DNA from: Sulfurimonas autotrophica
GTDB taxonomy: Bacteria > Campylobacterota > Campylobacteria > Campylobacterales > Sulfurimonadaceae
Direction of reading: 5' to 3'
Assembly (NCBI GenBank): GCA_015662405.1
Contig: DQUE01000059.1
Location: forward strand, 1 to 22,125
DNA: 22,125 nt
Part shown: piece after piece, positions 1-6,455 of the stretch
How the letters are laid out: the number at the start of each line of letters is the position of its first letter
Position numbering within the stretch: position 1 is the stretch's first letter
Translations under genes and position numbers: made by a program
The notes under the pieces: model-generated
What the model was told of the DNA's origin: nothing
The model's database searches: none
What the model saw: the letters and a program-made list of their open reading frames with translations, nothing else

Positions 1-568
1 GTGATATCTCTTCATCCCGTCCAATTACAGGAGGAAGTTTCCCTTCTGCTGCTTCTTTTGTTAAATCTATTCCATATTTAGAGAGAGACTCTAGTGTTTC
101 ATCCGCAGTTTGTGAATCTATTTTAGCTCCACCACGTGCTGCTTCAAGCTCTTTTGTAAGCTGCATCACATCAACATACTTTGGCAGTATAGTTGCAAAT
201 GGCTCTGTATTTAAGTTTGCTAAAATATAGGTATCAACAGCAAGATAAGAATCCCCATTTTTTGTCATCAAACCTATACCATTTTCAAGTGTTCTTACAA
301 AATCTTGAGAAAGCTTTATATTCTCTTTTGTCACACTTGAAGATTTTGGCAGTTTTTCTGCCATGCTCTTAATATCAAGCTCCATAGCAACTTTATCTAT
401 GCCTAATTTATTAAACATCTGATTCAGTACAGAATCTGAATTTGTTAAAAGTGCCCATAAGAAGTGAATAGGTGTCACCTCTTGATTTTTATTGTGTAGT
501 GCTAAAGAGACTGCACTCTCAATTGCCTCTGTCATATTATGTGTTAATTTCTCAAAAATATTATTCAT
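1..568 (-). CDS. clpB: ATP-dependent disaggregase ClpB (5' part, cut by the window edge)
   Basis: ClpB is a cytoplasmic hexameric AAA+ chaperone that pulls proteins out of aggregates together with DnaK. About 189 amino-terminal residues lie in the window; the family is about 860 long. The two-repeat Clp N domain fills roughly residues 1-145, with TEAIESAVSLA and TPIHFLWALL typical of that fold. A linker follows, and the visible part ends at KLPPVIGRDEEI, which opens the first nucleotide-binding domain before its Walker A. The ATG at 566-568 is preceded by an AGGATTGAG stretch. A strong promoter-like sequence lies at 648-677 and overlaps the end of the upstream gene, so clpB probably has its own transcription unit. 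ClpA and ClpC share this architecture, but the linker and domain order fit ClpB best. Confidence 0.93.
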   Translation of the reverse strand, partial: MNNIFEKLTHNMTEAIESAVSLALHNKNQEVTPIHFLWALLTNSDSVLNQMFNKLGIDKVAMELDIKSMAEKLPKSSSVTKENIKLSQDFVRTLENGIGLMTKNGDSYLAVDTYILANLNTEPFATILPKYVDVMQLTKELEAARGGAKIDSQTADETLESLSKYGIDLTKEAAEGKLPPVIGRDEEIS

Positions 569-647
569 CTCTCAATCCTTTTTTTTATTTATTGCAGAAG
601 TATATACTCTTTAAGTATTTTTCTTTGCTACTTAAGTTGCATATTCA

Positions 648-677
648 ATTATAGCTACCTGATTCTCTGTTTGTCAA
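648..677 (-). promoter_or_regulatory. Predicted clpB promoter
   Basis: Read on the minus strand, TTGACA (677-672) and TATAAT (653-648) both match the sigma-70 consensus exactly, 18 bases apart. The -35 hexamer overlaps the stop codon of the upstream PLP-enzyme gene. Between this promoter and the clpB start are two TTAAGT-type half sites, ACTTAAGT at 630-637 and CTTTAAGT at 609-616, which faintly resemble the HspR site (CTTGAGT-N7-ACTCAAG). The promoter is a direct match; any repressor site is a guess. Confidence 0.7.
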
Positions 678-1555
678 GAATTTTTAGAACAATTTTTCAC
701 AAATCCTTTTTTCTCATAACGTGCAAGCATGCTTTTATTGCCACTCACTCCCCCACTGTGTATATAGATAATTTTCTCATCTGTTTGTTCTAACAATGCC
801 TTCCACATTGCAGGAGCATAAAGCAAATCAAATTCAACTCCCTTTCTATATAAAACCCGGTAGATATCATAGAACTCTCTATAAGGCTTGGCAAAATGAT
901 ATTTTTTTGTTGGTTCAAGAATAATAAGATTATTCGGAATATCAGCCAAAGCCCGCATCTGTTCTCTTAAATAGAGACTATCTCCTATACAAGGTGTTGT
1001 ATAGACTTTATACTCAGGTAGAGCAATTGCTAAGAAAAGTGCCGTTGTACCAGTACCTGAAGGCGTTGCTACTGCTTTTATATGAAGATTTTTACTCTGT
1101 TGTTGTATCTCTTGTGCTAAAACATGCAATCCCTGTTGCGCCTCCTTAGTAGCACCACCTTGATCAACAAAACATGTTTTTTCATCCACATGTAAACGCA
1201 AAGAAGCAATAAACTCTTTGTAAAAATCGTTTTCTATCTCTCTATGTTGCATGCCTAATTTCAGTGCATCTGCATAATTTCCTGTAGGTTCATCTTTTTG
1301 TGTTGTAGAGAGTTTTTTTGTATAGTAAATAAAACTCCATCCCTTCTTCTGACATAATGCAGCTAATGCAAGCATTGCATTTGACTGTGTTCCACCATAA
1401 GATATGAGTCTATTATAAGTAGTGCTTGGAGTTTGCAAGAGGGTGTAGAGTTTTCTGTATTTATTACCCGCTAAATATGGGTCAATTAAATCATCACGTT
1501 TAACAAGAAACTCTCTTCCTTCTAGAGTAATCTTAGAGAGAGGAGAGTAGATCAT
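674..1555 (-). CDS. PLP-dependent ACC deaminase / D-cysteine desulfhydrase family protein
   Basis: A 293-residue cytoplasmic fold-type II PLP enzyme. Relatives deaminate 1-aminocyclopropane-1-carboxylate or release sulfide from D-cysteine; the true substrate cannot be read from sequence. The PLP lysine is probably K32 in AGNKYRKL. GGTQSNAM (54-61) forms the cofactor and substrate loop, PSGTGTT (165-171) is the phosphate-binding loop, and IHSGGVSGN (265-273) is the usual carboxy-terminal signature. Length is slightly below the family norm of 300-340. Its ATG follows the stop codon of the PEB4 gene after 3 bases and has no Shine-Dalgarno, which suggests co-transcription and translational coupling. 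A general pyridoxal enzyme with broad amino-acid specificity is the main alternative. The family call is firm; the reaction is not. Confidence 0.8.
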   Translation of the reverse strand: MIYSPLSKITLEGREFLVKRDDLIDPYLAGNKYRKLYTLLQTPSTTYNRLISYGGTQSNAMLALAALCQKKGWSFIYYTKKLSTTQKDEPTGNYADALKLGMQHREIENDFYKEFIASLRLHVDEKTCFVDQGGATKEAQQGLHVLAQEIQQQSKNLHIKAVATPSGTGTTALFLAIALPEYKVYTTPCIGDSLYLREQMRALADIPNNLIILEPTKKYHFAKPYREFYDIYRVLYRKGVEFDLLYAPAMWKALLEQTDEKIIYIHSGGVSGNKSMLARYEKKGFVKNCSKNS

Positions 1556-1558
1556 GTA

Positions 1559-2389
1559 CTATTTTATATCTGCTTTTTTCTGTAATTCGTCCATTTTTTT
1601 CTTCATTACAGATTTAAATTTTTCCATTTTAAGGCGTTGTTCGATAAACGCTTTTACCTCATCAAAACTTCTTGTCATTGATGGTTTTTTATCTTCTACA
1701 TAAATGACATGGTAGCCAAATTGTGTTTTTACAGGCTTGAGCGTTACTTCTCCTTTTTTCATAGAGAATACTTTATCATTAAATGCAGGTACCATTTGCC
1801 CCTTACTAAAGTACCCAAGATCTCCACCTTTTGGTCCACTTGGTCCTGTAGAGTGTTTTTTTGCAAGTTCTATAAACTTCTCTTTTAGTTTTTCACCACT
1901 TAATGATTTAAGCTGTGCAATAATTTTTTTCGCCTCTTCTTCTGTTTTTACTAAGATATGGCGAGCATGCACACTCTCTTTTTCGTTAAACTCCTCTTTG
2001 TTTTTCTTATAATAATCTTTTAGCTCTTTTGTTGAGACACTAATGCTATCGAGCAGTTTTTTCTGCCACACTTGAATAGCAAGCTCTTTTTTCATTCTCT
2101 TCTCAAGCTTTTTATACTCTGTTTTATACTCTGCAGAGTTGATGATTCCTGATTTTCTCGCATCATCATAAATCAACTCTTTCCCTATAAGTTGTTGTAA
2201 AACCTGTTGTCTAAACACAGCTTGACGATCAGCCGGAACCTGATTGAAACGACCCTGTGTTGCTTGCATCAACTCTTGGTCAACTTCTTCTTGTGTGATT
2301 GCCTTTCCGTTTACAGTAACCAATGTCTTTGCAGATGCTATTGTGCTTGTCAATAACAGTGCAGATAATACCATTGTAATTTTATTCAT
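1559..2389 (-). CDS. peb4: Periplasmic parvulin-type peptidyl-prolyl isomerase, PEB4/Cbf2 family
   Basis: An exported prolyl isomerase and chaperone that in Campylobacterota helps outer-membrane proteins cross the periplasm, in the role of SurA. Residues 1-20 are a signal peptide ending in the cleavage motif ASA. Residues 21-130 are a SurA-like helical chaperone region (VNGKAITQEEVD start). Residues 139-235 are the parvulin domain: HARHILVKT, then GGDLGYFSKGQMVPAF, then TQFGYHVIYV. The tail is a Lys-rich helix. The length of 276 residues equals that of C. jejuni PEB4. A good Shine-Dalgarno, GAGGAA, precedes the ATG. It is the first gene of a two-gene unit. In C. jejuni and H. pylori the homologue lies beside the aldolase gene, and fbaA is also near here. 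Confidence 0.92.
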   Translation of the reverse strand: MNKITMVLSALLLTSTIASAKTLVTVNGKAITQEEVDQELMQATQGRFNQVPADRQAVFRQQVLQQLIGKELIYDDARKSGIINSAEYKTEYKKLEKRMKKELAIQVWQKKLLDSISVSTKELKDYYKKNKEEFNEKESVHARHILVKTEEEAKKIIAQLKSLSGEKLKEKFIELAKKHSTGPSGPKGGDLGYFSKGQMVPAFNDKVFSMKKGEVTLKPVKTQFGYHVIYVEDKKPSMTRSFDEVKAFIEQRLKMEKFKSVMKKKMDELQKKADIK

Positions 2390-2535
2390 ATTAATTGTTC
2401 CTCATAAATTGATAAAAAGAAGTGTAATAGAGATATATTAATGATTATTAAACAGGCGCATTTAAGTGGTTTTAAAATATAGTCATTTTTTACCCCTATA
2501 AATAATTATTACTTTGATTATAACCTATAAGTTGC

Positions 2536-2541
2536 TAAAAT
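2536..2541 (+). promoter_or_regulatory. -10 box of nth; predicts a leaderless mRNA
   Basis: TAAAAT, preceded by TGC as an extended -10 element, ends 6 bases before the nth ATG at 2548. Transcription would therefore start at or within a base of the start codon. No Shine-Dalgarno precedes the ATG, which agrees. Confidence 0.55.
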
Positions 2542-2547
2542 ACACCT

Positions 2548-3189
2548 ATGAAAAAAGCAACAAAAAAAGAGATTGAAACGATTAAAAAAAGGTTTCTGCA
2601 ACGCTATAGTGATGCAGTTACAGAACTCCATTATAAAAATGCATATGAGTTGGTAGTCTCTGTGGCACTTTCAGCCCAATGTACAGATAAACGCGTTAAT
2701 CTGATTACACCTGCATTATTTGAAAAGTATCCTTCCCCTCAAGCACTTGCAGAGGCGGATTTGGATGATGTAAAAAAAATAATTAATAGCTGTTCATTTT
2801 TTAATAATAAGGCCAAAAATCTTATCGCGATGGCACAACGGGTTGTTACAGTATATAATGGTGAGATTCCAATGAATGAAAAAGATCTACAGACGCTTGC
2901 AGGTGTCGGTCAAAAAACAGCACATGTCGTTATGATAGAATACACTGGTGCGAACCTTATGGCAGTTGATACCCATGTTTTTCGAGTTGCACACAGACTA
3001 GGACTTAGTGATGACAAAACAGCAAAAGCCACAGAAGCGACTTTAGTAAAAAAGTTTACAACAGATCTGCATGTACTGCATCAAGCGATGGTTCTCTTTG
3101 GAAGATATATCTGCAGAGCAAAAAATCCAAAATGTGACGAATGCTTTTTAACAGAGTTTTGCAAGACAAAAGAGAGTTTTAAAGTTTAG
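2548..3189 (+). CDS. nth: Endonuclease III
   Basis: A base-excision repair enzyme: a bifunctional DNA glycosylase and AP lyase that removes oxidised pyrimidines. Its 213 residues match the family norm of about 211. The helix-hairpin-helix LAGVGQKTAHVV (117-128) carries the catalytic lysine K123, and the catalytic aspartate is D141 in VDTHVFRV. The iron-sulfur cluster cysteines C189, C196, C199 and C205 keep the C-x6-C-x2-C-x5-C spacing. QCTDKRVN near residue 44 is the usual N-terminal signature. The gene diverges from peb4, and the same neighbourhood (nth, peb4, fba) occurs in C. jejuni as I recall it. It has no Shine-Dalgarno and probably a leaderless transcript. A small lipoprotein gene follows 25 bases downstream, likely in the same transcript. 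Confidence 0.96.
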   Translation: MKKATKKEIETIKKRFLQRYSDAVTELHYKNAYELVVSVALSAQCTDKRVNLITPALFEKYPSPQALAEADLDDVKKIINSCSFFNNKAKNLIAMAQRVVTVYNGEIPMNEKDLQTLAGVGQKTAHVVMIEYTGANLMAVDTHVFRVAHRLGLSDDKTAKATEATLVKKFTTDLHVLHQAMVLFGRYICRAKNPKCDECFLTEFCKTKESFKV

Positions 3190-3214
3190 GTATGCAAAAT
3201 GCTTGGAAGTGGTT

Positions 3215-3466
3215 ATGAAAAAAATATTTTTATTTACTCTACTTATGCTTACCCTCAGTGGTTGTGTTAATAAACACGGAATTTCAGCAAAATATTATAG
3301 TGACTGCAAGGAGTACTATGACTTGCAGGGTTATTATCATAAAGAGTGTGGTGATGATGATATCATTACCTATAACACGATGGGAAAAGAGATAAAAAAA
3401 GGAGCAACAAAAATAAAAAGCCTTTTTATCAAAGAGGAGCCAAAAGTCCAAAAAAATGTATGGTAA
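3215..3466 (+). CDS. Small lipoprotein of unknown function
   Basis: Translation from the ATG at 3215 gives 83 residues. A start four codons earlier is possible, but it would spoil the short basic n-region MKK of the signal peptide. The signal peptide ends in the lipobox LSGC, with lipidated C17, so the protein should be anchored to a membrane facing the periplasm. After removal of the signal, 67 residues remain: a Tyr-, Asp- and Cys-rich segment (residues about 25-48, with two further cysteines that could form a disulfide) and a Lys-rich tail. GGAAGTGG upstream serves as a weak ribosome site. I do not recognise a domain. It follows nth on the same strand and ends 7 bases from the convergent cmoA. 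Confidence 0.7.
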   Translation: MKKIFLFTLLMLTLSGCVNKHGISAKYYSDCKEYYDLQGYYHKECGDDDIITYNTMGKEIKKGATKIKSLFIKEEPKVQKNVW

Positions 3467-3473
3467 CTCTTTT

Positions 3474-4181
3474 CTATTTCACTGCTATAAATGTAGCAAA
3501 ATTTGCCCAACGCAAAAGAGGTTCACAATGCGAAAAACCAGCATTTAATGCCATCTTAATATTTTCTGCCTCACTGTAAGGAACAAGTACATTTTCCAAA
3601 GCTTCACGTTTTTGCATAATTTCATATTCGGAATACCCCTGCTTCTTTTTAAAATCATAATAGCACTCAATAAGCTCTCTATTGAGCTTTGGATGGTGCG
3701 AAATAATCTTTTCGCTAAATAGAAAAACCCCCTCTTTTTTGAGAGAGGTTGCAATCTTTTTAACCAACTCTTCGCGGACAAGTGGACGAATAAATTGCAG
3801 TGTGTAGTTACTTATAAATACATCTGCCTCTTTGTAATCGTATTGCAATATATCAGCATTACAGATTTTAATATCAGCACCATAGGCTTCACACTTCTGT
3901 CTTGCACGCAAAAGCATTGCTTCAGAATTATCAAGACCAATAAGTTCAGCACTTTTTGACAATTTTCTATGAATATTAAGCAGTGTCGATGCAGTAGAGC
4001 AGCCTAGATCATAGAGTCTTGCATCTTCATGGAGATTTTTTAGTGCAAAAAATTCTGTAATTTTTTGTGCCTCTTTATAAAAGGGAATACTTCTCTCAAG
4101 CATATCATCAAAGACAGCAGCTACTTCTTCATCAAACTCAAACTGTTTTTTTATCGGCTTTGTAAATACTTTATCATTCAT
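3474..4181 (-). CDS. cmoA: Carboxy-S-adenosyl-L-methionine synthase CmoA
   Basis: Makes carboxy-SAM from SAM and prephenate; CmoB then uses it to build 5-carboxymethoxyuridine or its relatives at the tRNA wobble base. The 235 residues match the family. FEFDEEVAAVFDDML (14-28) and RSIPFY (30-35) are the CmoA signature, DLGCSTAS (58-65) is the SAM-binding glycine loop, IGLDNSEAML (81-90) is motif II, and NYTLQF (125-130) is the post-II segment. A general class I methyltransferase is less likely because the N-terminal signature is so close. No CmoB gene lies in the window. There is no Shine-Dalgarno and the -10 box is 7 bases from the ATG, which predicts a leaderless mRNA. Confidence 0.88.
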   Translation of the reverse strand: MNDKVFTKPIKKQFEFDEEVAAVFDDMLERSIPFYKEAQKITEFFALKNLHEDARLYDLGCSTASTLLNIHRKLSKSAELIGLDNSEAMLLRARQKCEAYGADIKICNADILQYDYKEADVFISNYTLQFIRPLVREELVKKIATSLKKEGVFLFSEKIISHHPKLNRELIECYYDFKKKQGYSEYEIMQKREALENVLVPYSEAENIKMALNAGFSHCEPLLRWANFATFIAVK

Positions 4182-4188
4182 AAATAGA

Positions 4189-4194
4189 ATTTTA
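4189..4194 (-). promoter_or_regulatory. -10 box of cmoA; predicts a leaderless mRNA
   Basis: On the minus strand GATAAAAT ends 7 bases before the cmoA ATG at 4181. The divergent promoter of the next gene has its -10 box only 12 bases away (4207-4212), so the two promoters occupy the same 51-base gap and cannot easily be bound together. Confidence 0.55.
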
Positions 4195-4206
4195 TCAAAA
4201 TAAGCC

Positions 4207-4227
4207 TATAATTGAGTAAAAAAAGGA
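4207..4227 (+). promoter_or_regulatory. -10 box and ribosome site of the one-helix membrane protein gene
   Basis: TATAAT at 4207-4212 is followed by AAGGA at 4223-4227, five bases before the ATG at 4233. A longer frame beginning with TTG at 4212 overlaps the -10 box and so would not be transcribed; this decides the start. Confidence 0.6.
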
Positions 4228-4232
4228 TATTT

Positions 4233-4580
4233 ATGGAATTATCTCTCTCTTCTTGGATGATGATTGCTTTTTTAGTTGGATTAGGTTTGAGTGCTTGGAA
4301 AATGTATCAATTTATGCCGACAAAACAACTCAAAGATGATGATACAACGCCCCAAGCACAAACAGAACTCATGGATTTAATAATGAAAACAATAAAAAAC
4401 AGCCACGCAGATCTTACAGAAAAAGAGCTCTATGCAATAATCATAGAAGATGAAGAATTCGACAAAGAACATTTTTGGAGATTTAATGAAAATAAGTTAA
4501 GACAACTCTTACATACACATTATGTGAAAAATCCCGATACACAAAGTATCAAAGATATTCACAAGAAACTAAATGCTTAG
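4233..4580 (+). CDS. Hypothetical single-pass membrane protein
   Basis: A 115-residue protein that I do not recognise. Residues about 7-26 form one hydrophobic helix (SSWMMIAFLVGLGLSAWKMY), so it should sit in the inner membrane with the rest as a soluble domain. That domain is helical and charged: a segment around TELMDLIMKTIKN, then HADLTEKELYAIIIEDEEFD, then HFWRFNENKLRQLL, ending in DIHKKLNA. The layout resembles a small helical binding module, but no family can be named. The ATG is chosen from the AAGGA ribosome site and the -10 box upstream. Its stop codon overlaps the stop codon of the convergent fbaA by 4 bases. Confidence 0.75.
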   Translation: MELSLSSWMMIAFLVGLGLSAWKMYQFMPTKQLKDDDTTPQAQTELMDLIMKTIKNSHADLTEKELYAIIIEDEEFDKEHFWRFNENKLRQLLHTHYVKNPDTQSIKDIHKKLNA

Positions 4581-5656
4581 TTTCTATTCATCGCATTTAA
4601 ATCCTCATAGGCTTGTATGACGCGTGTAACAAGACCTTCTTGACCTGCACGTAACCATTTTCTTGGGTCATAGTATTTTTTATTTGGTTTATCTTCACCT
4701 TCTGGATTTCCAATTTGGCTTTGAAGATAATCATGATACTTTGTAATATACTGACGAACACCATTCCATGTTGCCCACTGTGTATCAGTGTCTATATTCA
4801 TTTTAATAACACCATAGCTAATAGCCTCTTTTATTTCTGAAGGCAGGGAGCCAGAACCACCATGAAATACAAAATGAACCGGTTTTTCTTTTGTATGAAA
4901 TTTTTCTTGGATATATTTTTGTGAATTGTCTAATATCTTAGGAGTAAGTTTCACATTCCCTGGCTTATAGACACCATGGACATTGCCAAATGAAGCAGCT
5001 ATAGTAAAATTGTCAGATATTTCGCTTAGCTCTTTGTATGCTAGTGCCACCTCTTCTGGCTGTGTATATAAAAGAGCGTTGTCGATATTGGTATTGTCCA
5101 CACCATCCTCTTCGCCACCCGTGCAACCAAGCTCTATTTCAATACTCATCCCGATTTTATTCATTCTTTGAAAATAGGCTTTACATGTAGTAATATTTTC
5201 ATCTAATGACTCTTCTGAGAGGTCAAGCATATGAGAAGAGAAGAGTGGTTTTTTCTCTCTCTTGTAGTGTTCTTCCCCTGCTTCAAGGAGTGCATCAATC
5301 CAAGGAAGTAGTTTTTTTGCTGCATGATCAGTATGTAGAATTACTGCAACACCATAGACTTCTGCCATCTTGTGTACATGCATAGCACCTGTGATTGCAC
5401 CAGCAATTGCTGCTCTTTCACCATCATTACTTAAGCCTTTGCCTGCATAGTAAGAAGCACCTCCATTGCTAAATTGTATAATAACTGGAGAGTTGGCTTT
5501 TGCTGCAGCTTCAAGTACACCATTAACAGAGTCACTATTGACAACATTCACAGCAGGTATAGCAAAACCAACCTCTTTAGCGTGTTCATATACCTTTAAA
5601 ACATCATCCCCAAAAAGAACTCCCGGCTTTACAATGTCTAATATACCTTTACTCAT
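4577..5656 (-). CDS. fbaA: Class II fructose-bisphosphate aldolase
   Basis: A zinc-dependent aldolase that joins or splits fructose 1,6-bisphosphate in glycolysis and gluconeogenesis; in an autotroph it would run toward sugar synthesis. The 359 residues match the class IIA E. coli-type enzyme (359). Visible active-site residues are D110 and H111 in LHTDHAAKK, E175 in EIELGCTGG, H227 in FGNVHGVYKPG and H265 in FHGGSGS. The phosphate-binding segment KMNIDTDTQWA (285-295) and the EGEDKPNKKYYDPRKW tail follow. The start has AGGGA about 8 bases upstream and a TATAAT at 5688-5693. It lies divergently from the coiled-coil/FapA pair and convergently, with a 4-base overlap, to the membrane-protein gene. 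Confidence 0.97.
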   Translation of the reverse strand: MSKGILDIVKPGVLFGDDVLKVYEHAKEVGFAIPAVNVVNSDSVNGVLEAAAKANSPVIIQFSNGGASYYAGKGLSNDGERAAIAGAITGAMHVHKMAEVYGVAVILHTDHAAKKLLPWIDALLEAGEEHYKREKKPLFSSHMLDLSEESLDENITTCKAYFQRMNKIGMSIEIELGCTGGEEDGVDNTNIDNALLYTQPEEVALAYKELSEISDNFTIAASFGNVHGVYKPGNVKLTPKILDNSQKYIQEKFHTKEKPVHFVFHGGSGSLPSEIKEAISYGVIKMNIDTDTQWATWNGVRQYITKYHDYLQSQIGNPEGEDKPNKKYYDPRKWLRAGQEGLVTRVIQAYEDLNAMNRN

Positions 5657-5687
5657 AATAATTCCCTAAAAAAAATTTAATTTTAAA

Positions 5688-5693
5688 ATTATA
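5688..5693 (-). promoter_or_regulatory. -10 box of fbaA
   Basis: A TATAAT match on the minus strand, 31 bases before the fbaA ATG, in the gap shared with the divergent gene. The leader would be about 25 bases and includes the AGGGA ribosome site. Confidence 0.5.
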
Positions 5694-5699
5694 ATCTAT

Positions 5700-5717
5700 A
5701 GTTCATTTAAAAGAACT
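5700..5717. repeat. Short inverted repeat between fbaA and the coiled-coil gene
   Basis: AGTTC-N8-GAACT lies upstream of the fbaA -10 box and just before a TGCTAGAAT box (5721-5729) reading toward the coiled-coil gene. Its place suits an operator for either promoter, but five-base arms in AT-rich DNA can arise by chance. Confidence 0.3.
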
Positions 5718-5798
5718 TTATGCTAGAATTATATCTGTATCTCCTAAAATGCTAGGATGTTTAGAGGTGTCCATATCCAAAAGGAAAAAAGAAAAGAG

Positions 5799-6452
5799 AT
5801 GAAACTTACATTTGATGAATACTCAAAAAAATTTAAAATGTCAAAAGAGATGATAAGTTCAAAACTTCGTGCAAAAACTCTTGACTATGTTATTGAAAAC
5901 GATATAGTTTATATAATTGTTGACGATGAAGTTTTCCAAGAAACAAAACAAAAGCCACAACAACAAAGCATAGCACCTGCTAAGCCACGTACAACTGTTG
6001 CTATGGTCCTATCTTTGTACCAAAAAGAGAACCTCCAGCTCAAGGAAAAAATCCTGCAACTCGAAAAAAAGATAGACAAACTCATAGATGATAAAGAGCA
6101 GATGCTACGTGATGAGATGAGTAAAATAGAAAAAGTATATGCAAGTAAAGATGAGCAACTCAAACAGGTTTTAGAACTACTCAACACCAAACTGCTTTCT
6201 CAAAATAACAATACAGTACTTGATGTGGAACCTTTACCAAAAGCAGAACAAACAATAGATCTACAAGATCAAAATCAGATTGTAGAGTTAAAAAGCTATC
6301 TTAAAACACTCGACCTAGAACCACACCAACGAAAAATTATCAAAAAAAGATTTTTCGCTGTTTATGATAGTGATGTCAGAATAATTAAACAAAATGGCAA
6401 GCTCTACCTTGATTTTACCAAGTATGACTATAGTGACTTACTAGAGTATTAA
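5799..6452 (+). CDS. Coiled-coil protein of unknown function, upstream of the FapA homologue
   Basis: I do not recognise this 217-residue protein. Residues about 1-30 (MKLTFDEYSKKFKMSKEMI) look like a small helix-turn-helix or winged module. Residues about 75-155 form a long charged coiled coil (QLKEKILQLEKKIDKL and so on). The C-terminal 45 residues (LEPHQRKIIKKRFF, then VRIIKQNGKLYLDFTKYDYS) look like a separate small folded domain. The start at 5799 begins at that conserved-looking module; an in-frame ATG at 5757 would add 14 basic residues, and the upstream AGGA suits neither start well. It ends 3 bases before the FapA gene, so the two are surely co-transcribed and probably act together. 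No signal peptide or membrane helix is visible. Confidence 0.75.
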   Translation: MKLTFDEYSKKFKMSKEMISSKLRAKTLDYVIENDIVYIIVDDEVFQETKQKPQQQSIAPAKPRTTVAMVLSLYQKENLQLKEKILQLEKKIDKLIDDKEQMLRDEMSKIEKVYASKDEQLKQVLELLNTKLLSQNNNTVLDVEPLPKAEQTIDLQDQNQIVELKSYLKTLDLEPHQRKIIKKRFFAVYDSDVRIIKQNGKLYLDFTKYDYSDLLEY

Positions 6453-6455
6453 TAG

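Noticed and set aside
5749..5802. A 17-codon upstream ORF (ATG 5749) whose TGA overlaps the ATG of the coiled-coil gene
   Set aside because: It has no ribosome site and no attenuator hairpin, and its Lys/Arg-rich text is what A-rich leader DNA gives by chance. Only the ATGA overlap is suggestive.
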